Numbered from the stretch's first letter, positions 28,245-37,718 are shown. The stretch is 64,000 nt of DNA from Streptosporangium sandarakinum (GCF_013409935.1 NZ_JACCCO010000001.1:3720001-3784000), one strand, 5' to 3'. Program-made: numbers and translations. The notes: generated by a model not told the origin, from the sequence alone.

Positions 28245-29064
28245 GGGATGCCGCCCCCTTCAGGTTCGCCGTCACCGGCACGGACGGGTCCCGATGACGA
28301 TCTGTGTGGTCGTGCTCGTCGCGGTGGCCGTGACCGTGCCCGTGTTCACCGCCGTGTTCGTGGCTGTGGCCGTGTTCGTGGTGGACGGTCGCCAGCCCGT
28401 CGTCGCCGTACCGGTCCCACCGGTGTTCCGCCTCGGCCACCCGCTCGCGGACCAGCGTGGCGAGCGAGGCGGGCCCCAGGAGCGGGCCCGCGGTCCGGAC
28501 GCCGGGCCGCGGGGCCACCGGAACGAACGAGGCGGGCACCAGCACGACGCCGTCGGCCCCCAGCCGCAGGCAGCGCTCCACGCCCTCGTCCACGTCCGGG
28601 TCACCGCCGATCAGCGCGACCTCCACCCAGCGCACGGAGGTGTACTGCCGCACCAGCCGCGCCACCCTGAACAGTTCCGCGTCCGGCTCGGGCCCGGCAG
28701 CGGGCGCCACCAGCAGCACCGCCTGCCGCGGCGGCCCGTCGCGCAGCGCCCGGGTCACCGCACCCCTGATCCAGCCGACCAGATGCCCGGTCGTGCCCAG
28801 CGGCCCGGCCAGCAGCAGGTCCCCCGGCGCACGCTCACGAGCCGCCCACCTCAGGGTCTGCGCGACGACGGCCGGCAGTTCCGGGTCCCGCCCGAGCGTC
28901 ATCGGCACCGCCACGATCCGGTCGCGGCCGACGAGCGCGGCGTGCAGGTCGCGGCCCACGGCGCGGACCTCGGGACCTCCCGGTCCCACCGGGCCGGGCA
29001 GGCACCGGCCGTCCCGGCTCTCGTGCCCGCCGACCAGCAGGACCCTGCGACGGTCCGGCCTCAC
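28234..29064 (-). CDS. CbiX/sirohydrochlorin-chelatase-like protein with His-rich C-terminus, in urease operon
   Basis: A 276-residue protein placed between ureA and ureB. The fold resembles the CbiX/CfbA class-II chelatases: N-terminal [11 protein letters not shown] (HGSR-like metal-site motif), [12 protein letters not shown], and a repeated half with [38 protein letters not shown]. The C-terminus near 230-262 holds 13 histidines in about 33 residues ([19 protein letters not shown]). Family members insert Co, Ni or Fe into tetrapyrroles; CfbA handles nickel. With no ureE in the operon, a nickel-delivery role for urease is inferred. The GTG at 29064 overlaps the ureA stop (GTGA). Confidence 0.75.
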   Translation of the reverse strand: MRPDRRRVLLVGGHESRDGRCLPGPVGPGGPEVRAVGRDLHAALVGRDRIVAVPMTLGRDPELPAVVAQTLRWAARERAPGDLLLAGPLGTTGHLVGWIRGAVTRALRDGPPRQAVLLVAPAAGPEPDAELFRVARLVRQYTSVRWVEVALIGGDPDVDEGVERCLRLGADGVVLVPASFVPVAPRPGVRTAGPLLGPASLATLVRERVAEAEHRWDRYGDDGLATVHHEHGHSHEHGGEHGHGHGHRDEHDHTDRHRDPSVPVTANLKGAASHVG

Positions 29065-29369
29065 TTCCCGCCCACCGGGTCGTGGCAGGAGACCAGTTTG
29101 GTGCCGTCGTCGAAGACCGCCTCCACCTGGATCAGCTTCAGCATGCCGCGCACACCGGGCAGGACGTCGTCGGGCCCGACGATCTGCTTGCCCAGCTCCA
29201 TGCACTCCGCGACGGTCTTGCCGTCCCGGGCCGCCTCCACGATCGCCGAGCTGATCAGCGCCACCGCCTCGGCGTAGTTGAGCTTCAGGCCCCGATCCCG
29301 GCGTTGCTGCGCCATCTGCGCGACGGTGAAAATGACCAGCTTGTCCATTTCCCGCGGTGTGAGGTTCAT
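29061..29369 (-). CDS. ureA: Urease subunit gamma UreA
   Basis: A 102-residue urease gamma subunit: [39 protein letters not shown] followed by [25 protein letters not shown], the standard family length and order. It packs in the UreABC trimer. It is the first structural gene, 34 bp after the urea transporter gene, and its TGA overlaps the GTG of the CbiX-like gene. Confidence 0.96.
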   Translation of the reverse strand: MNLTPREMDKLVIFTVAQMAQQRRDRGLKLNYAEAVALISSAIVEAARDGKTVAECMELGKQIVGPDDVLPGVRGMLKLIQVEAVFDDGTKLVSCHDPVGGK

Positions 29370-29403
29370 CGGTGGTCCTTTCCGCGCCCGCGGCCGTCGA
29401 CGG

Positions 29404-30438
29404 TCATCCGGCGCGCTTGATCTTGTTGAGCATCGGGACGGCGACGAGGAACACCCAGGTCACAAGCACGAACGGCCAGGTGAGAGTGTGACCTCCGACC
29501 ACCTCGAACAGATTGCCGACAGCGGCTGTCAGCCCCGCCGCCGACACGGTGCCGATCACGGCGTAGGCGGCGCTCGCCGGGGTGACCGCGATGAAGGTGC
29601 CGAACAGCGCGAGCCCGGTCAGCGTGGAGTTGTAGCCGTACAGTCCCGCTCCCAGGTCCGCGGCCTGCGCGCCCAGCGCCCAGCCGGTGAGCAGGCCGAT
29701 CAGGCTGGACACGAACGCCACCAGTCCGGTCATCCATCCGCTGACGAACAGCCCGGCCAGGAAGACCACGCCGACGTACCACTTGTTCTGGAAGAACACC
29801 TGGCCGACGCCGTTGAACGTGCCCTGCCAGAAGTAGGTCCAGCTCATCGCGGTGCCGGGAGCGGTGGCGGACGGCGGGGCCGCGCCCGCGTGGCCCGCCC
29901 AGATCCGGTGGAAGGACGGCCCCCCGATCACCATCACCGAGGTGATCACACAGAAGGGCGCGGTGAGGGTCGGCAGGCGGTACGGCGTGAGGAGCACGTT
30001 CAGCGCCGAGGTGAGCACGCTTCCGGCGATCGCGCCGACGATGACGAGCGCGACCGTCATCCACCGGACGTCCAGATAGAGCACCAGGCTGACACCGATC
30101 AGCGTGCCGCAGAAACCCTCCAGGCCCGGCCAGACCCGGTCCGGCCATGAGACGCCGAGCAGATAGGCGGTGAGCGTGGCGACCACCGTCCCCAGCAGCC
30201 CGAAGACACCGAACCGCCAGCCCCCCACGAACAACGCGAGAAGGAACACCAGGCCGGTCCAGAGACTCGACTGGAAATCGACCTGTGCGACACCCTTCGG
30301 AACGGTGCGCAGAAAGTCGAGGCCCCGCGGTCTCTCCGGGTGGGTCGTCTGCTCCTCCGGATCCGGTGCTGCGGGTGCCGAGGACAAAGACGCCAACCCC
30401 TTGGACTCCGACGGTGTGACAGGACGCGGGGATCCCAC
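29404..30438 (-). CDS. Urea transporter (UT/SLC14 family)
   Basis: A 344-residue UT-family urea channel. Two homologous halves are visible: [19 protein letters not shown] with [22 protein letters not shown] in the first, and [23 protein letters not shown] with [16 protein letters not shown] in the second. Each holds the GxNxxL-type pore motif. It lets urea in for the urease genes directly downstream. The start is GTG 30438 with a weak ribosome-binding site, and the first 50 residues are polar. A start closer to the first helix cannot be excluded. Confidence 0.88.
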   Translation of the reverse strand: MGSPRPVTPSESKGLASLSSAPAAPDPEEQTTHPERPRGLDFLRTVPKGVAQVDFQSSLWTGLVFLLALFVGGWRFGVFGLLGTVVATLTAYLLGVSWPDRVWPGLEGFCGTLIGVSLVLYLDVRWMTVALVIVGAIAGSVLTSALNVLLTPYRLPTLTAPFCVITSVMVIGGPSFHRIWAGHAGAAPPSATAPGTAMSWTYFWQGTFNGVGQVFFQNKWYVGVVFLAGLFVSGWMTGLVAFVSSLIGLLTGWALGAQAADLGAGLYGYNSTLTGLALFGTFIAVTPASAAYAVIGTVSAAGLTAAVGNLFEVVGGHTLTWPFVLVTWVFLVAVPMLNKIKRAG

Positions 30439-30748
30439 GCGCTGCGGCGATGATTCCCGGACCCCCGGACCAGCAAAAACCGCAAGAGGTCACGCTCTGG
30501 TCAATCATTTTATTCATTGCATTGACCAGATATGCGGGTATTAACCACGACTGAGGTCGCCGGCGAATTCGGGGAATCCGGACGGACGTCGAAACGTAAG
30601 TGGGAAAATGTCAACCAGCGAAAAGCCAAGAACGCCCGTGCCGGCGGGAAACGGAAGCCCTTCCCGGCCCTTCTCCGCCGCAGGTCCCACGATCAGGAGA
30701 ACGGCCGGCCGGAGGACGGGCTCCGGGGCGTCATGAAGGCCTCGTGAC
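30439..30748. other. Intergenic region between urea operon and permease gene
   Basis: This 310-bp divergent region is less GC-rich than its surroundings and must hold the promoters of the urea/urease operon (leftward) and the permease gene (rightward). It contains the inverted repeat at 30497-30529. A 71-codon frame at 30532-30747 lacks a ribosome-binding site and any recognisable protein and is not called a gene. Confidence 0.6.
30497..30529. promoter_or_regulatory. Perfect 9-bp inverted repeat, candidate operator of the urea operon
   Basis: CTGGTCAAT (30497-30505) and ATTGACCAG (30521-30529) are perfect inverted repeats separated by 15 AT-rich bases. The location, 60-90 bp upstream of the urea transporter start and between divergent genes, fits a dimeric repressor or activator site. 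Confidence 0.5.
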
Positions 30749-32602
30749 ATGCCCTCACTCCCGCGGTGGAAGCGCCTGGGCTCCAGGGCCTCGGCCGCCC
30801 ACCGCAGGCTCCAACTGCGCCACGGCGAAGGAGACAGGCAGCATCTGACCAGCCTGGAGGGACTGGCCGCGCTGTCGCTGGACGCGCTCAGCTCGGTCGC
30901 CTACGGACCCGAGGAGATCGCAATCGTCCTGGCGGGCGCCGGCGCGTTCGCGGTGGGCGGCACGCTGCCGATCACTTTGGTCATCGTGGGACTGCTCATG
31001 GTGCTCGTGCTCTCCTACCGCCAGGTGATCGCCGCGCATCCCCAGGGCGGCGGCTCCTACGGGGTGGCCAAGGAGAACCTGGGCGAACGGGTGAGCATGC
31101 TGGCCGCCGCGGCGCTCATCGTCGACTACGTGCTCACCGTGGCGGTCAGCCTCGCGGCCGGGGCCGCCAGCCTGGCCTCGGCCTTCCCCGTTCTGGCCCC
31201 GTACCTCACGGAGACCTGCCTGACGGGGCTGGCACTGCTGACGGTCCTCAACCTGTACGGGATCTCCGACAGCGCGCGGGTGCTGATGGCGCCGACCATC
31301 CTGTTCGTGGTGTGCATCGCCGGCGTCGTGATACTGGGGCTGGCCCGCTCCCGGCCGGTGGCGGTGGTGGGAGCGCCCATGGTCGTTCCCGTGACCGAGA
31401 CGCTGGGAGCGCTGCTGATCCTGAAGGCGTTCTCCTCCGGCTGCTCCTCACTGACCGGCGTCGAGGCCATCGCCAACGGCGTTCCCATGTTCCGCGAGCC
31501 CAGGACCGTGCGGGCACGGCGGGCCGAGCTGGCCCTCGGACTGCTGCTCGGCTCGATGCTGCTCGGACTGGCGGTGCTCATCCACCGGGACCACGTGCTG
31601 CCCCGGGAGGGGGTCACCATCCTCTCCCAGCTCACGGCCGGCTCCTACGGCACCGGCTGGGCGTACTACATGACCAGCATCGTGGTCACGCTCGGCCTCG
31701 CCCTGGCCGCGAACACCAGCTTCGGCGGCCTGCCGGTCCTGCTGAGCCTGCTGGCCCGCGATGACCGACTGCCGCACCTGTTCACACTGCGGACCGAACG
31801 CCCCGTCTACCGCTACGGCGTCGCGGTCGTGGGGGTCCTGGCCGCCGTGCTGCTGATCGCGGTGGGCGGACTGACCCACAAACTCATCCCGATGTTCGCC
31901 ATCGGGGTGTTCATCGGCTTCACCATCAGCCAGGTCGGCATGGTCAGGCACTGGTGGAGCCTGCGTCCGCCCCGCTGGCTCGGCAACGTGCTGCTCAACG
32001 GCATCGGCGCCCTGCTCACCTGCGTCGCCGCCCTGGTGCTGCTCGTCTCCAAATTCAGGGAGGGCGCCTGGGTGGTCGTCATCGTCGTCCCCCTGCTCAT
32101 GCTGCTGTTCGTCCGGATCCAGCGTTACTACACCGAGGTCGGCGCCGAGCTGGGGACACACCGGATACCGGCCAAACCCGCCGGGCCCGCCGAGACGGCC
32201 GGCCGGGAGAAACTGGTCATCATCCCGGTCGGCGCCGTCACCGCCATGACGGAGCGGGCCCTGAGCGCGGGCCTGGCGCTCGGCGGAGAGGTCGTCGCCG
32301 TCACGGTGTGCTCCGACTCCGCGGGCGCGGACCGCATACGCGGGCAGTGGGCGAGGTGGGACCCGGGCATCCGGCTCGAGACCATCGTGAACCCCCACCG
32401 CACGGTGGTGCATCCCGTTCTGGAGTACGTCCGCGCGGCGGACGAAACGGGCAGGTGGGTGATCGTCCTCATCCCCCTCATCGAACCGAGGCATTTCCGC
32501 TACCGGATACTGCACAACCAGCGTGGTCTCTTCATGGCCCTCGTGCTGCGGGAGCACCTCGACGTGGTCGTCGCCCTGCTGCCCTTCCGGCTCAAGATGT
32601 GA
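30749..32602 (+). CDS. APC-superfamily permease, KimA/YdaO-like
   Basis: A 617-residue transporter with about twelve helices and a soluble C-terminal domain. The opening LTSLEGLAALSLDALSSVAYGPEE and PQGGGSYGVAKENLG match the KimA-like branch of the amino acid-polyamine-organocation family. The domain after about residue 470 (REKLVIIPVGAVTAMTERALSAGLALGGEVVAVTV) is a Rossmann-like universal-stress-type module, as in KimA potassium importers. Potassium uptake is therefore the first guess and amino acids the alternative. ATG 30749 is used; the nearby upstream sequence has no strong Shine-Dalgarno. I saw no c-di-AMP riboswitch. Confidence 0.85.
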   Translation: MPSLPRWKRLGSRASAAHRRLQLRHGEGDRQHLTSLEGLAALSLDALSSVAYGPEEIAIVLAGAGAFAVGGTLPITLVIVGLLMVLVLSYRQVIAAHPQGGGSYGVAKENLGERVSMLAAAALIVDYVLTVAVSLAAGAASLASAFPVLAPYLTETCLTGLALLTVLNLYGISDSARVLMAPTILFVVCIAGVVILGLARSRPVAVVGAPMVVPVTETLGALLILKAFSSGCSSLTGVEAIANGVPMFREPRTVRARRAELALGLLLGSMLLGLAVLIHRDHVLPREGVTILSQLTAGSYGTGWAYYMTSIVVTLGLALAANTSFGGLPVLLSLLARDDRLPHLFTLRTERPVYRYGVAVVGVLAAVLLIAVGGLTHKLIPMFAIGVFIGFTISQVGMVRHWWSLRPPRWLGNVLLNGIGALLTCVAALVLLVSKFREGAWVVVIVVPLLMLLFVRIQRYYTEVGAELGTHRIPAKPAGPAETAGREKLVIIPVGAVTAMTERALSAGLALGGEVVAVTVCSDSAGADRIRGQWARWDPGIRLETIVNPHRTVVHPVLEYVRAADETGRWVIVLIPLIEPRHFRYRILHNQRGLFMALVLREHLDVVVALLPFRLKM

Positions 32603-32811
32603 CCGGACGGCGAGCCGGCGGCACCCCGCCACGGACCGCCCCTCCCGGTGCGTCCGCCCCCGCCGGACGCCGCCGGAAACGCTCCGGGCGGCGGGCCTCG
32701 TCGGGAAGGTCACGACCTGCGGCATGCCGGATCCTCGATCGGTTCACGACCCGGGAAAGCACGAAGTCCTGGCCGCTCTTCCGGCGACCAGGACTCCTGA
32801 GCTATCGAATG

Positions 32812-32897
32812 TGTCCGAGGGGGGACTTGAACCCCCATGCCCCGCAAAGGGCACTAGCACCTCAAGCTAGCGCGTCTGCCTATTCCGCCACCCGGAC
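32812..32897 (-). tRNA. tRNA-Leu (GAG anticodon)
   Basis: The 86-nt minus-strand gene folds as a type-II tRNA. Acceptor GTCCGGG pairs with CTCGGAC (one G-U). The anticodon arm is CTAGC-TTGAGGT-GCTAG with GAG. A long variable arm (TGCCCTTTGCGGGGCA) precedes the T arm GGGGGTTCAAGTCCCCC. CCA is not encoded. Confidence 0.95.
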
Positions 32898-33060
32898 GTG
32901 GTGCCTGCACGAGAGACCGTCATCGCTCGTCGGCGGATTTAGGTTAGCAAACTCTTGGGCGTGCGTCATATCGGTTGCCCGGCGGCCCTCCCGGTGATGC
33001 CCCGCGGCCCCGGCGGCGGCAGGATGGGAGGGCAAGCCGTACCAAGCGTAAGGAGTCGAC

Positions 33061-34368
33061 ATGACCGTGCTCAGTGGCGAGGACGAGGTCGCCGAGCTGT
33101 GTCGTGACCTGATCCGGATCGACTCGACCAACACGGGGGACAACACCGGCCCCGGCGAGCGGGCCGCCGCCGAGTACGTCGCCGGGAAACTGGCCGAGGT
33201 CGGGCTGGAGCCCCGGATCCTGGAGTCGGACGACCGCCGGGCGAGCGTGATCGCCCGCATCGAGGGTGAGGACTCCTCCCGTGGCGCGCTCCTCCTGCAC
33301 GGGCATCTCGACGTCGTCCCCTTCCACGCCGAGGACTGGACCCACCACCCGCTCAGCGGGGAGATCGCCGACGGCTGCGTCTGGGGACGCGGCGCGGTCG
33401 ACATGAAGAACATGGACGCGATGATCCTCGCGGTCGTCCGGCAGCGGCTCAGCGAGGGCCGCCGCCCGCCGCGGGACGTGGTGCTGGCGTTCACCGCCGA
33501 CGAGGAGGCCGGCGGCGCGTACGGCGCGCAGTGGCTGTCCGAAGAGCACCCCGAACTGTTCGAGGGCTGCACCGAGGCGATCGGCGAGGTCGGCGGGTTC
33601 AGCGTCTCCCTCGACGACGACCGCAGGCTCTACCTCATCGAGGCGGCGGAGAAGGGCATCGCCTGGATGCGGCTGACCGCCCGCGGCCGGGCCGGTCACG
33701 GCTCGATGCTCAGCGCCGAGAACGCGATCACCGAGCTCGCCGAGGCCGTCGGCCGGATCGGCCGCTACGAGTGGCCGGTACGGCTCACGCCCACGGTCGA
33801 GACCTTCCTCGTCGAGACCTCCCGGGCGCTGGGGGTGGAGCTCGACCTGGACGACGCCGAGGCGACCGTGGCCAAGCTCGGCCCGCTGGCCCGGATGATC
33901 GGCGCGGTGCTGCGCAACACCGCCAACCCGACCATGCTGCAGGGCGGCTACAAGGCCAACGTCATCCCGCAGACCGCGACCGCGCACGTGGACGGGCGAT
34001 TCCTGCCGGGCTACGAGGACGAGTTCTTCAAGACGATCGACGAGCTGCTCGGCCCCAACGTGACCAGGGAGTTCGTCTACCACGACATCGCCCTGGAGAC
34101 CGGGTTCGACGGGCCGCTGGTGCGCGCGATGGCCGACGCGCTGGCCGCGGAGGACCCGGGGGCGCTGGCCGTGCCGTACACGCTGTCCGGCGGCACGGAC
34201 CTGAAGGCGTTCAGCAGGCTGGGCATGCGCGGATTCGGCTTCGCGCCGCTGCGGCTTCCCGCCGACCTGGACTTCTCCGGGATGTTCCACGGCGTGGACG
34301 AGCGGGTGCCGGTCGACTCCCTGCAGTTCGGCGTACGGGTTCTTGACCGTTTCCTGGACGCCTGCTGA
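33061..34368 (+). CDS. M20-family metallopeptidase
   Basis: A 435-residue M20/M25/M40 zinc peptidase (acetylornithine deacetylase/dipeptidase-like). Metal and catalytic residues: HGHLDVVP (zinc His and catalytic Asp), GRGAVDMKN (bridging Asp), and TADEEAGG (general-base Glu and zinc Glu). A dimerisation lid follows around RGRAGHGSM. A C-terminal HGVDERV histidine completes the site. It should remove an amino acid or acyl group from a small peptide or amide. ATG 33061 follows GTAAGGAGTCGAC with good spacing. No neighbour suggests the substrate. Confidence 0.92.
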   Translation: MTVLSGEDEVAELCRDLIRIDSTNTGDNTGPGERAAAEYVAGKLAEVGLEPRILESDDRRASVIARIEGEDSSRGALLLHGHLDVVPFHAEDWTHHPLSGEIADGCVWGRGAVDMKNMDAMILAVVRQRLSEGRRPPRDVVLAFTADEEAGGAYGAQWLSEEHPELFEGCTEAIGEVGGFSVSLDDDRRLYLIEAAEKGIAWMRLTARGRAGHGSMLSAENAITELAEAVGRIGRYEWPVRLTPTVETFLVETSRALGVELDLDDAEATVAKLGPLARMIGAVLRNTANPTMLQGGYKANVIPQTATAHVDGRFLPGYEDEFFKTIDELLGPNVTREFVYHDIALETGFDGPLVRAMADALAAEDPGALAVPYTLSGGTDLKAFSRLGMRGFGFAPLRLPADLDFSGMFHGVDERVPVDSLQFGVRVLDRFLDAC

Positions 34369-34440
34369 ACCGATCCTCGGAAAAGCATTACGGTGACTCG
34401 GTGTAGTGCTAACGTAGCTTTCCGTTGATGGGGGCGGACC

Positions 34441-35100
34441 ATGCGAAAAGCAGGTCCACCAGAGCTTCGAGGAGGCTGCGTGGCACGCGTGCCGTATGGG
34501 CGGTGGGGGGCGTTCTCGCCCGCCGTCCGGCGCGTGCCCGCGGCCGTCTCCGTTGACGGCGCGGTCTTCGCGCGGGATGACCGGATGGCGCGGTTCGCGG
34601 CCGGCTCCCGGCTGATCGTCAGGCGAGCGCTCTCCATCGGCGGCCTGCTGGCCGCCGGATGGCTGCTCGCGGTCGTCTTCGGGCTTCTCGGCGCCGCTCC
34701 GGCCGCCGCGGACACCACCGCGGCGGCCGGACCGGCCGGTTCGCGTGCCCCCGTCTCCGCCGCTTCCGGACCGGCCGTCAAGGCCGGTGTCTTCCCCGCG
34801 GAGAGCGGCACGCCTTCGGCGTCGGGCGACGCCGAAGCGATGGCCGGGCGAGGCGTGGACGGGCTCACCAGCCAGTCCGGGCCGGTGTCCCCGGCCCCCG
34901 CCGCCGTTGACCACGGCTCCGGCACCGATGGGTTCCTGCCCCAGGGCAACGGTGGTTCCGGCCCCTCCGGGCCGGGTGTGGGGGATGTCGCGAGGTTCGT
35001 CTACGACCCGCGGCCCATGGTGCGGCGCGCCCCGCTGGCGTGCGTGCTCCCCCCTGTCGTCCGCACAGCGGCGGACGACCCCTCCTTCTCTCCTGACTGA
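34441..35100 (+). CDS. Unrecognised secreted or membrane-tethered protein upstream of the chaplin
   Basis: A 219-residue protein I do not recognise. It has a long polar, Arg-rich N-terminus, one hydrophobic segment at about 60-85 (LSIGGLLAAGWLLAVVFGLL) followed by AAPAAADTT as a possible signal-peptidase site, then Ala/Ser/Gly/Pro-rich low-complexity sequence. The C-terminal 30 residues contain VARFVYDPRPMVRRAP and one cysteine. The gene sits 240 bp before the large chaplin gene on the same strand. An internal start nearer the hydrophobic stretch (ATG at 34585, MARFAAG) would give a more usual signal peptide. Confidence 0.55.
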   Translation: MRKAGPPELRGGCVARVPYGRWGAFSPAVRRVPAAVSVDGAVFARDDRMARFAAGSRLIVRRALSIGGLLAAGWLLAVVFGLLGAAPAAADTTAAAGPAGSRAPVSAASGPAVKAGVFPAESGTPSASGDAEAMAGRGVDGLTSQSGPVSPAPAAVDHGSGTDGFLPQGNGGSGPSGPGVGDVARFVYDPRPMVRRAPLACVLPPVVRTAADDPSFSPD

Positions 35101-35339
35101 CGCCGTGTCCCGCGTGCCCGGGTTTCCCCACCGGACACGCTCACCGGCCGCGGAGCGCGTCATGGCCTCCCCTCTCCGGGGAGTCGCTCCGCCCGCCGGA
35201 CGACCGGTGATCTCCAGTTCCTCGTGACGGCCGTCGGGGCTTTCCGCTGCACGCGTTCCCGTCAGGTTCTCGCGCGGCCTCGCATGCCCGCCACGAGACG
35301 TCAGGCATTCCCCCCGAACAACCGCAAGGAGCATCAAAC

Positions 35340-37349
35340 ATGCGTACGTGGGTTAAGGGCTCGACCCCCGCGGCACTGCTCGCGCTGGGTGTCATGACAC
35401 TCGGCAGCGGTACGGCTTTCGCGGACACCTCCGGTGACCATTCGGTCGGCGGTGGCAACCAGGTCAACCTCCCGATCACCCTGCCGATCGACATCAGCGG
35501 CAACGCCGCCGCGGTCGCCGGGAAGTCCCGGGCGGGCTCCACGGGCGGCGCCTCCGCCGGCGCCCCGAACACCACCGGCGCCACCGGCGGCGGCGTCCCC
35601 GGAGAGACCTCCGGCAGGGGCAGCGTCCTGGGCGGCAACCAGGTCAACGCCCCGATCACCGCGCCCATCGACGCCTGCGGCAACGCGCTCTCCCTGTTCG
35701 GCCGCTCCGAGGCCGGCTGCCGGGGCGGCGCGTCGGTCTCGCGGGGCGGTGGCGGCGGGGCGGGTGGCAACCGTACGAACGGTGACCACAGTGTGGTGGG
35801 CGGTAACCAGGTGGTCGCGCCGATCACCGCTCCGGTCGATGTGTGCGGCAACTCCGTCGCGGTCGTCGGCCGGGCGGCCGCGGGGTGCCGGGGTGGTGCG
35901 TCCGTTCACGGTTCCGGCGGGGGCAGCGGTGCGGGGGGCAACGTGACCTCCGGGCGCGGGTCCGTGCTGGGCGGTAACCAGGTGGTCGCGCCGATCACCG
36001 CTCCGATCAACATCTGCGGCAACTCCGTCGCCGTCATCGGCCGGGCCTTCTCCGGCTGCGCCGGCGGAGCCAAGGTCGGTGACGACGGTCCCGGCGGTCC
36101 CGGTCACCCGGGTGGTCCCGGTCACCCAGGTGGTCCCGGTCACCCCGGCGGTCCGGGCAAGCCTGGTTACCCGGGCGGTCCGGGCCAGCCCGGCGGTCCC
36201 GGTCACCCAGGTGGTCCCGGTCAGCCCGGTGGTCCGGGTAAGCCTGGTTACCCGGGCGGGCACGGTGATCCCGGTAAGCCGGGCGGCCACGGTCGTCCCG
36301 GGCAGCCGGGCGGACACGGCCGCCCCGACGGTCCCGGTCACCCGGGTCGTCCCGGCCACCCCGGTCAGCCGGGTGGCCCGGGTCAGCCCGGCGGTCCCGG
36401 TCAGCCTGGTGGCCCCGGTCGGCCCGGCGGTGACGGCGGTTCCGGTCCGCGTCCGGGTTCCACCGGAAACGACACCGACGGCCGGTTCAGCGTCGGCGGC
36501 GGTAACCAGGTGGTCGCACCGATCACCGCACCGGTCGAGACCTGCGGCAACGCCGTCGGCAATGCCGCGGCCGGTTGCCCGGGCGGGGTGTCCGTTCCCG
36601 GCTCCGGCGGGGGGCGCGGCACCGGGGGTGCGGGGGGCAATGTGACCTCCGGGCGCGGGTCCGTGCTGGGTGGCAACCAGGTGGTCGCGCCGATCACCGC
36701 TCCGGTCGATGTGTGCGGCAACTCCGTCGCGGTCGTCGGCCGGGCGGCCGCGGGGTGCCGGGGTGGTGCGTCCGTCCACGGTTCCGGCGGGGGCAGCGGT
36801 GCGGGGGGCAACGTGACCTCCGGGCGCGGGTCCGTGCTGGGTGGCAACCAGGTGGTCGCGCCGATCACCGCTCCGATCAACATCTGCGGCAACGCGGTCG
36901 CCGTCCTCGGTGACGCCGCCGCCGGCTGCCTGGGCGGCTCCCACGCCGGTGGGCCGGGGCACTCCGGGGCCTCCGCGATGCCCACCGCCGCCCGGGCGGG
37001 CCGTACCGCGCTACTGCCCGAGATCCCCGTCCTGCCGGGCGCCCGCGGGGCCGCCCAGCACTCGGGCCGCGGATCCGGTCAGAACGCGGGTCGCGAGTCC
37101 GGCCTGAACGCGGGTCGCGGGGTCGCGCAGCACCCGGGCCGCAAGGCCGGCGCTCCGGACGCGGTCACCTCCGCCCCGGTCGGCCGTGCGCTGCCCGCCG
37201 GCGACCTCGGCCTGATGAGCGCCGCCCGGCCCGCGGGTGTGGCCGGCATGAACTCCGGCGCCCTGGCCGCCCTTCTGGTCGGTGCCATGGCCGCTCTCTC
37301 CGCCACCCTGCTCGCGGCCACCCGCCGCTTCCGGCTCGGTCGGAAGTAA
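35340..37349 (+). CDS. Seven-domain chaplin with collagen-like (Gly-X-Pro) core and C-terminal membrane anchor
   Basis: A 669-residue secreted protein. The signal peptide cleaves near AFA-DT (about 29). Seven chaplin domains of the type GGNQVVAPITAPVDVCGNSVAVVGRAAAGC start near 37, 100, 155, 215, 387, 443 and 503. The first lacks the cysteine pair, and the fifth has a shortened middle. Between domains 4 and 5 (about 248-368) runs a (Gly-X-Pro)n collagen-like segment of about 40 triplets. A C-terminal helix (about 640-662) followed by RRFRLGRK anchors it; no LPXTG sorting motif is visible. Chaplins are amyloid-like surface proteins that coat aerial hyphae. Domains 3-4 and 6-7 are nearly identical in DNA. 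Confidence 0.9.
   Translation: MRTWVKGSTPAALLALGVMTLGSGTAFADTSGDHSVGGGNQVNLPITLPIDISGNAAAVAGKSRAGSTGGASAGAPNTTGATGGGVPGETSGRGSVLGGNQVNAPITAPIDACGNALSLFGRSEAGCRGGASVSRGGGGGAGGNRTNGDHSVVGGNQVVAPITAPVDVCGNSVAVVGRAAAGCRGGASVHGSGGGSGAGGNVTSGRGSVLGGNQVVAPITAPINICGNSVAVIGRAFSGCAGGAKVGDDGPGGPGHPGGPGHPGGPGHPGGPGKPGYPGGPGQPGGPGHPGGPGQPGGPGKPGYPGGHGDPGKPGGHGRPGQPGGHGRPDGPGHPGRPGHPGQPGGPGQPGGPGQPGGPGRPGGDGGSGPRPGSTGNDTDGRFSVGGGNQVVAPITAPVETCGNAVGNAAAGCPGGVSVPGSGGGRGTGGAGGNVTSGRGSVLGGNQVVAPITAPVDVCGNSVAVVGRAAAGCRGGASVHGSGGGSGAGGNVTSGRGSVLGGNQVVAPITAPINICGNAVAVLGDAAAGCLGGSHAGGPGHSGASAMPTAARAGRTALLPEIPVLPGARGAAQHSGRGSGQNAGRESGLNAGRGVAQHPGRKAGAPDAVTSAPVGRALPAGDLGLMSAARPAGVAGMNSGALAALLVGAMAALSATLLAATRRFRLGRK
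36085..36445 (+). repeat. Collagen-like triplet repeat DNA
   Basis: About forty 9-bp units (GGT/GGC-x-CCx) encode Gly-X-Pro triplets with X mostly Gly, His, Gln, Lys, Tyr or Arg. There is one interruption (RPD) and several 18- to 36-bp higher-order units such as GGTCACCCAGGTGGTCCC. Confidence 0.9.
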
Positions 37350-37718
37350 CGCCGAGGCGGTCCGGAACCAGCCGGAGCGGCGATCCGGACCCGGGGCCGG
37401 ACACAGAGTCGGGCCCGGGGCCGGACTCAGGGCCGGACACAGAGCCGGACCCCAGAGTCGGAAGTCGACCGCCGGACGACGGGGCGGGAAGCGAGACGGC
37501 AGGTAATACATCAGTAACTCTTTGGTCATGTCCCCTCAGAGCCGCTGGGGGAGACGCGCAGGCGCTCCGCCGCCGGTGAGAGGAACCGCGGGCCCAGGCG
37601 GCCCGGGTTCCGATCGCCGGGCGGAGCGGGAGTGCTTTGCCCGTTCCGGGGGCGCGGCCCGGGGCGGGCAAAGCCATGTCGGTCCGCCGCCTTCGCGGGT
37701 CACGGGGACCGCGGCCGG
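37350..37718. other. Intergenic region after the chaplin gene
   Basis: No gene supported in these 369 bp. The first 100 bp are degenerate repeats of GGGGCCGGAC-ACAGAG type (about 37394-37460). The remainder is GC-rich, with only overlapping unsupported frames on both strands. Confidence 0.6.

Noticed and set aside
26061-28670. 869-codon plus-strand frame
   Set aside because: Antisense to ureC, ureB and the CbiX-like gene, which have clear family motifs.
30532-30747. 71-codon frame between urea transporter and permease genes
   Set aside because: No ribosome-binding site or family resemblance; it overlaps the probable control region.
36085-36445. Regular short repeats considered as a CRISPR array
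   Set aside because: Units are 9 bp without spacers and code for Gly-X-Pro triplets.
35334-36962. 542-codon minus-strand frame with Thr/Gly repeats
   Set aside because: Mirror of the chaplin-collagen repeats; the plus strand has a signal peptide and chaplin domains.
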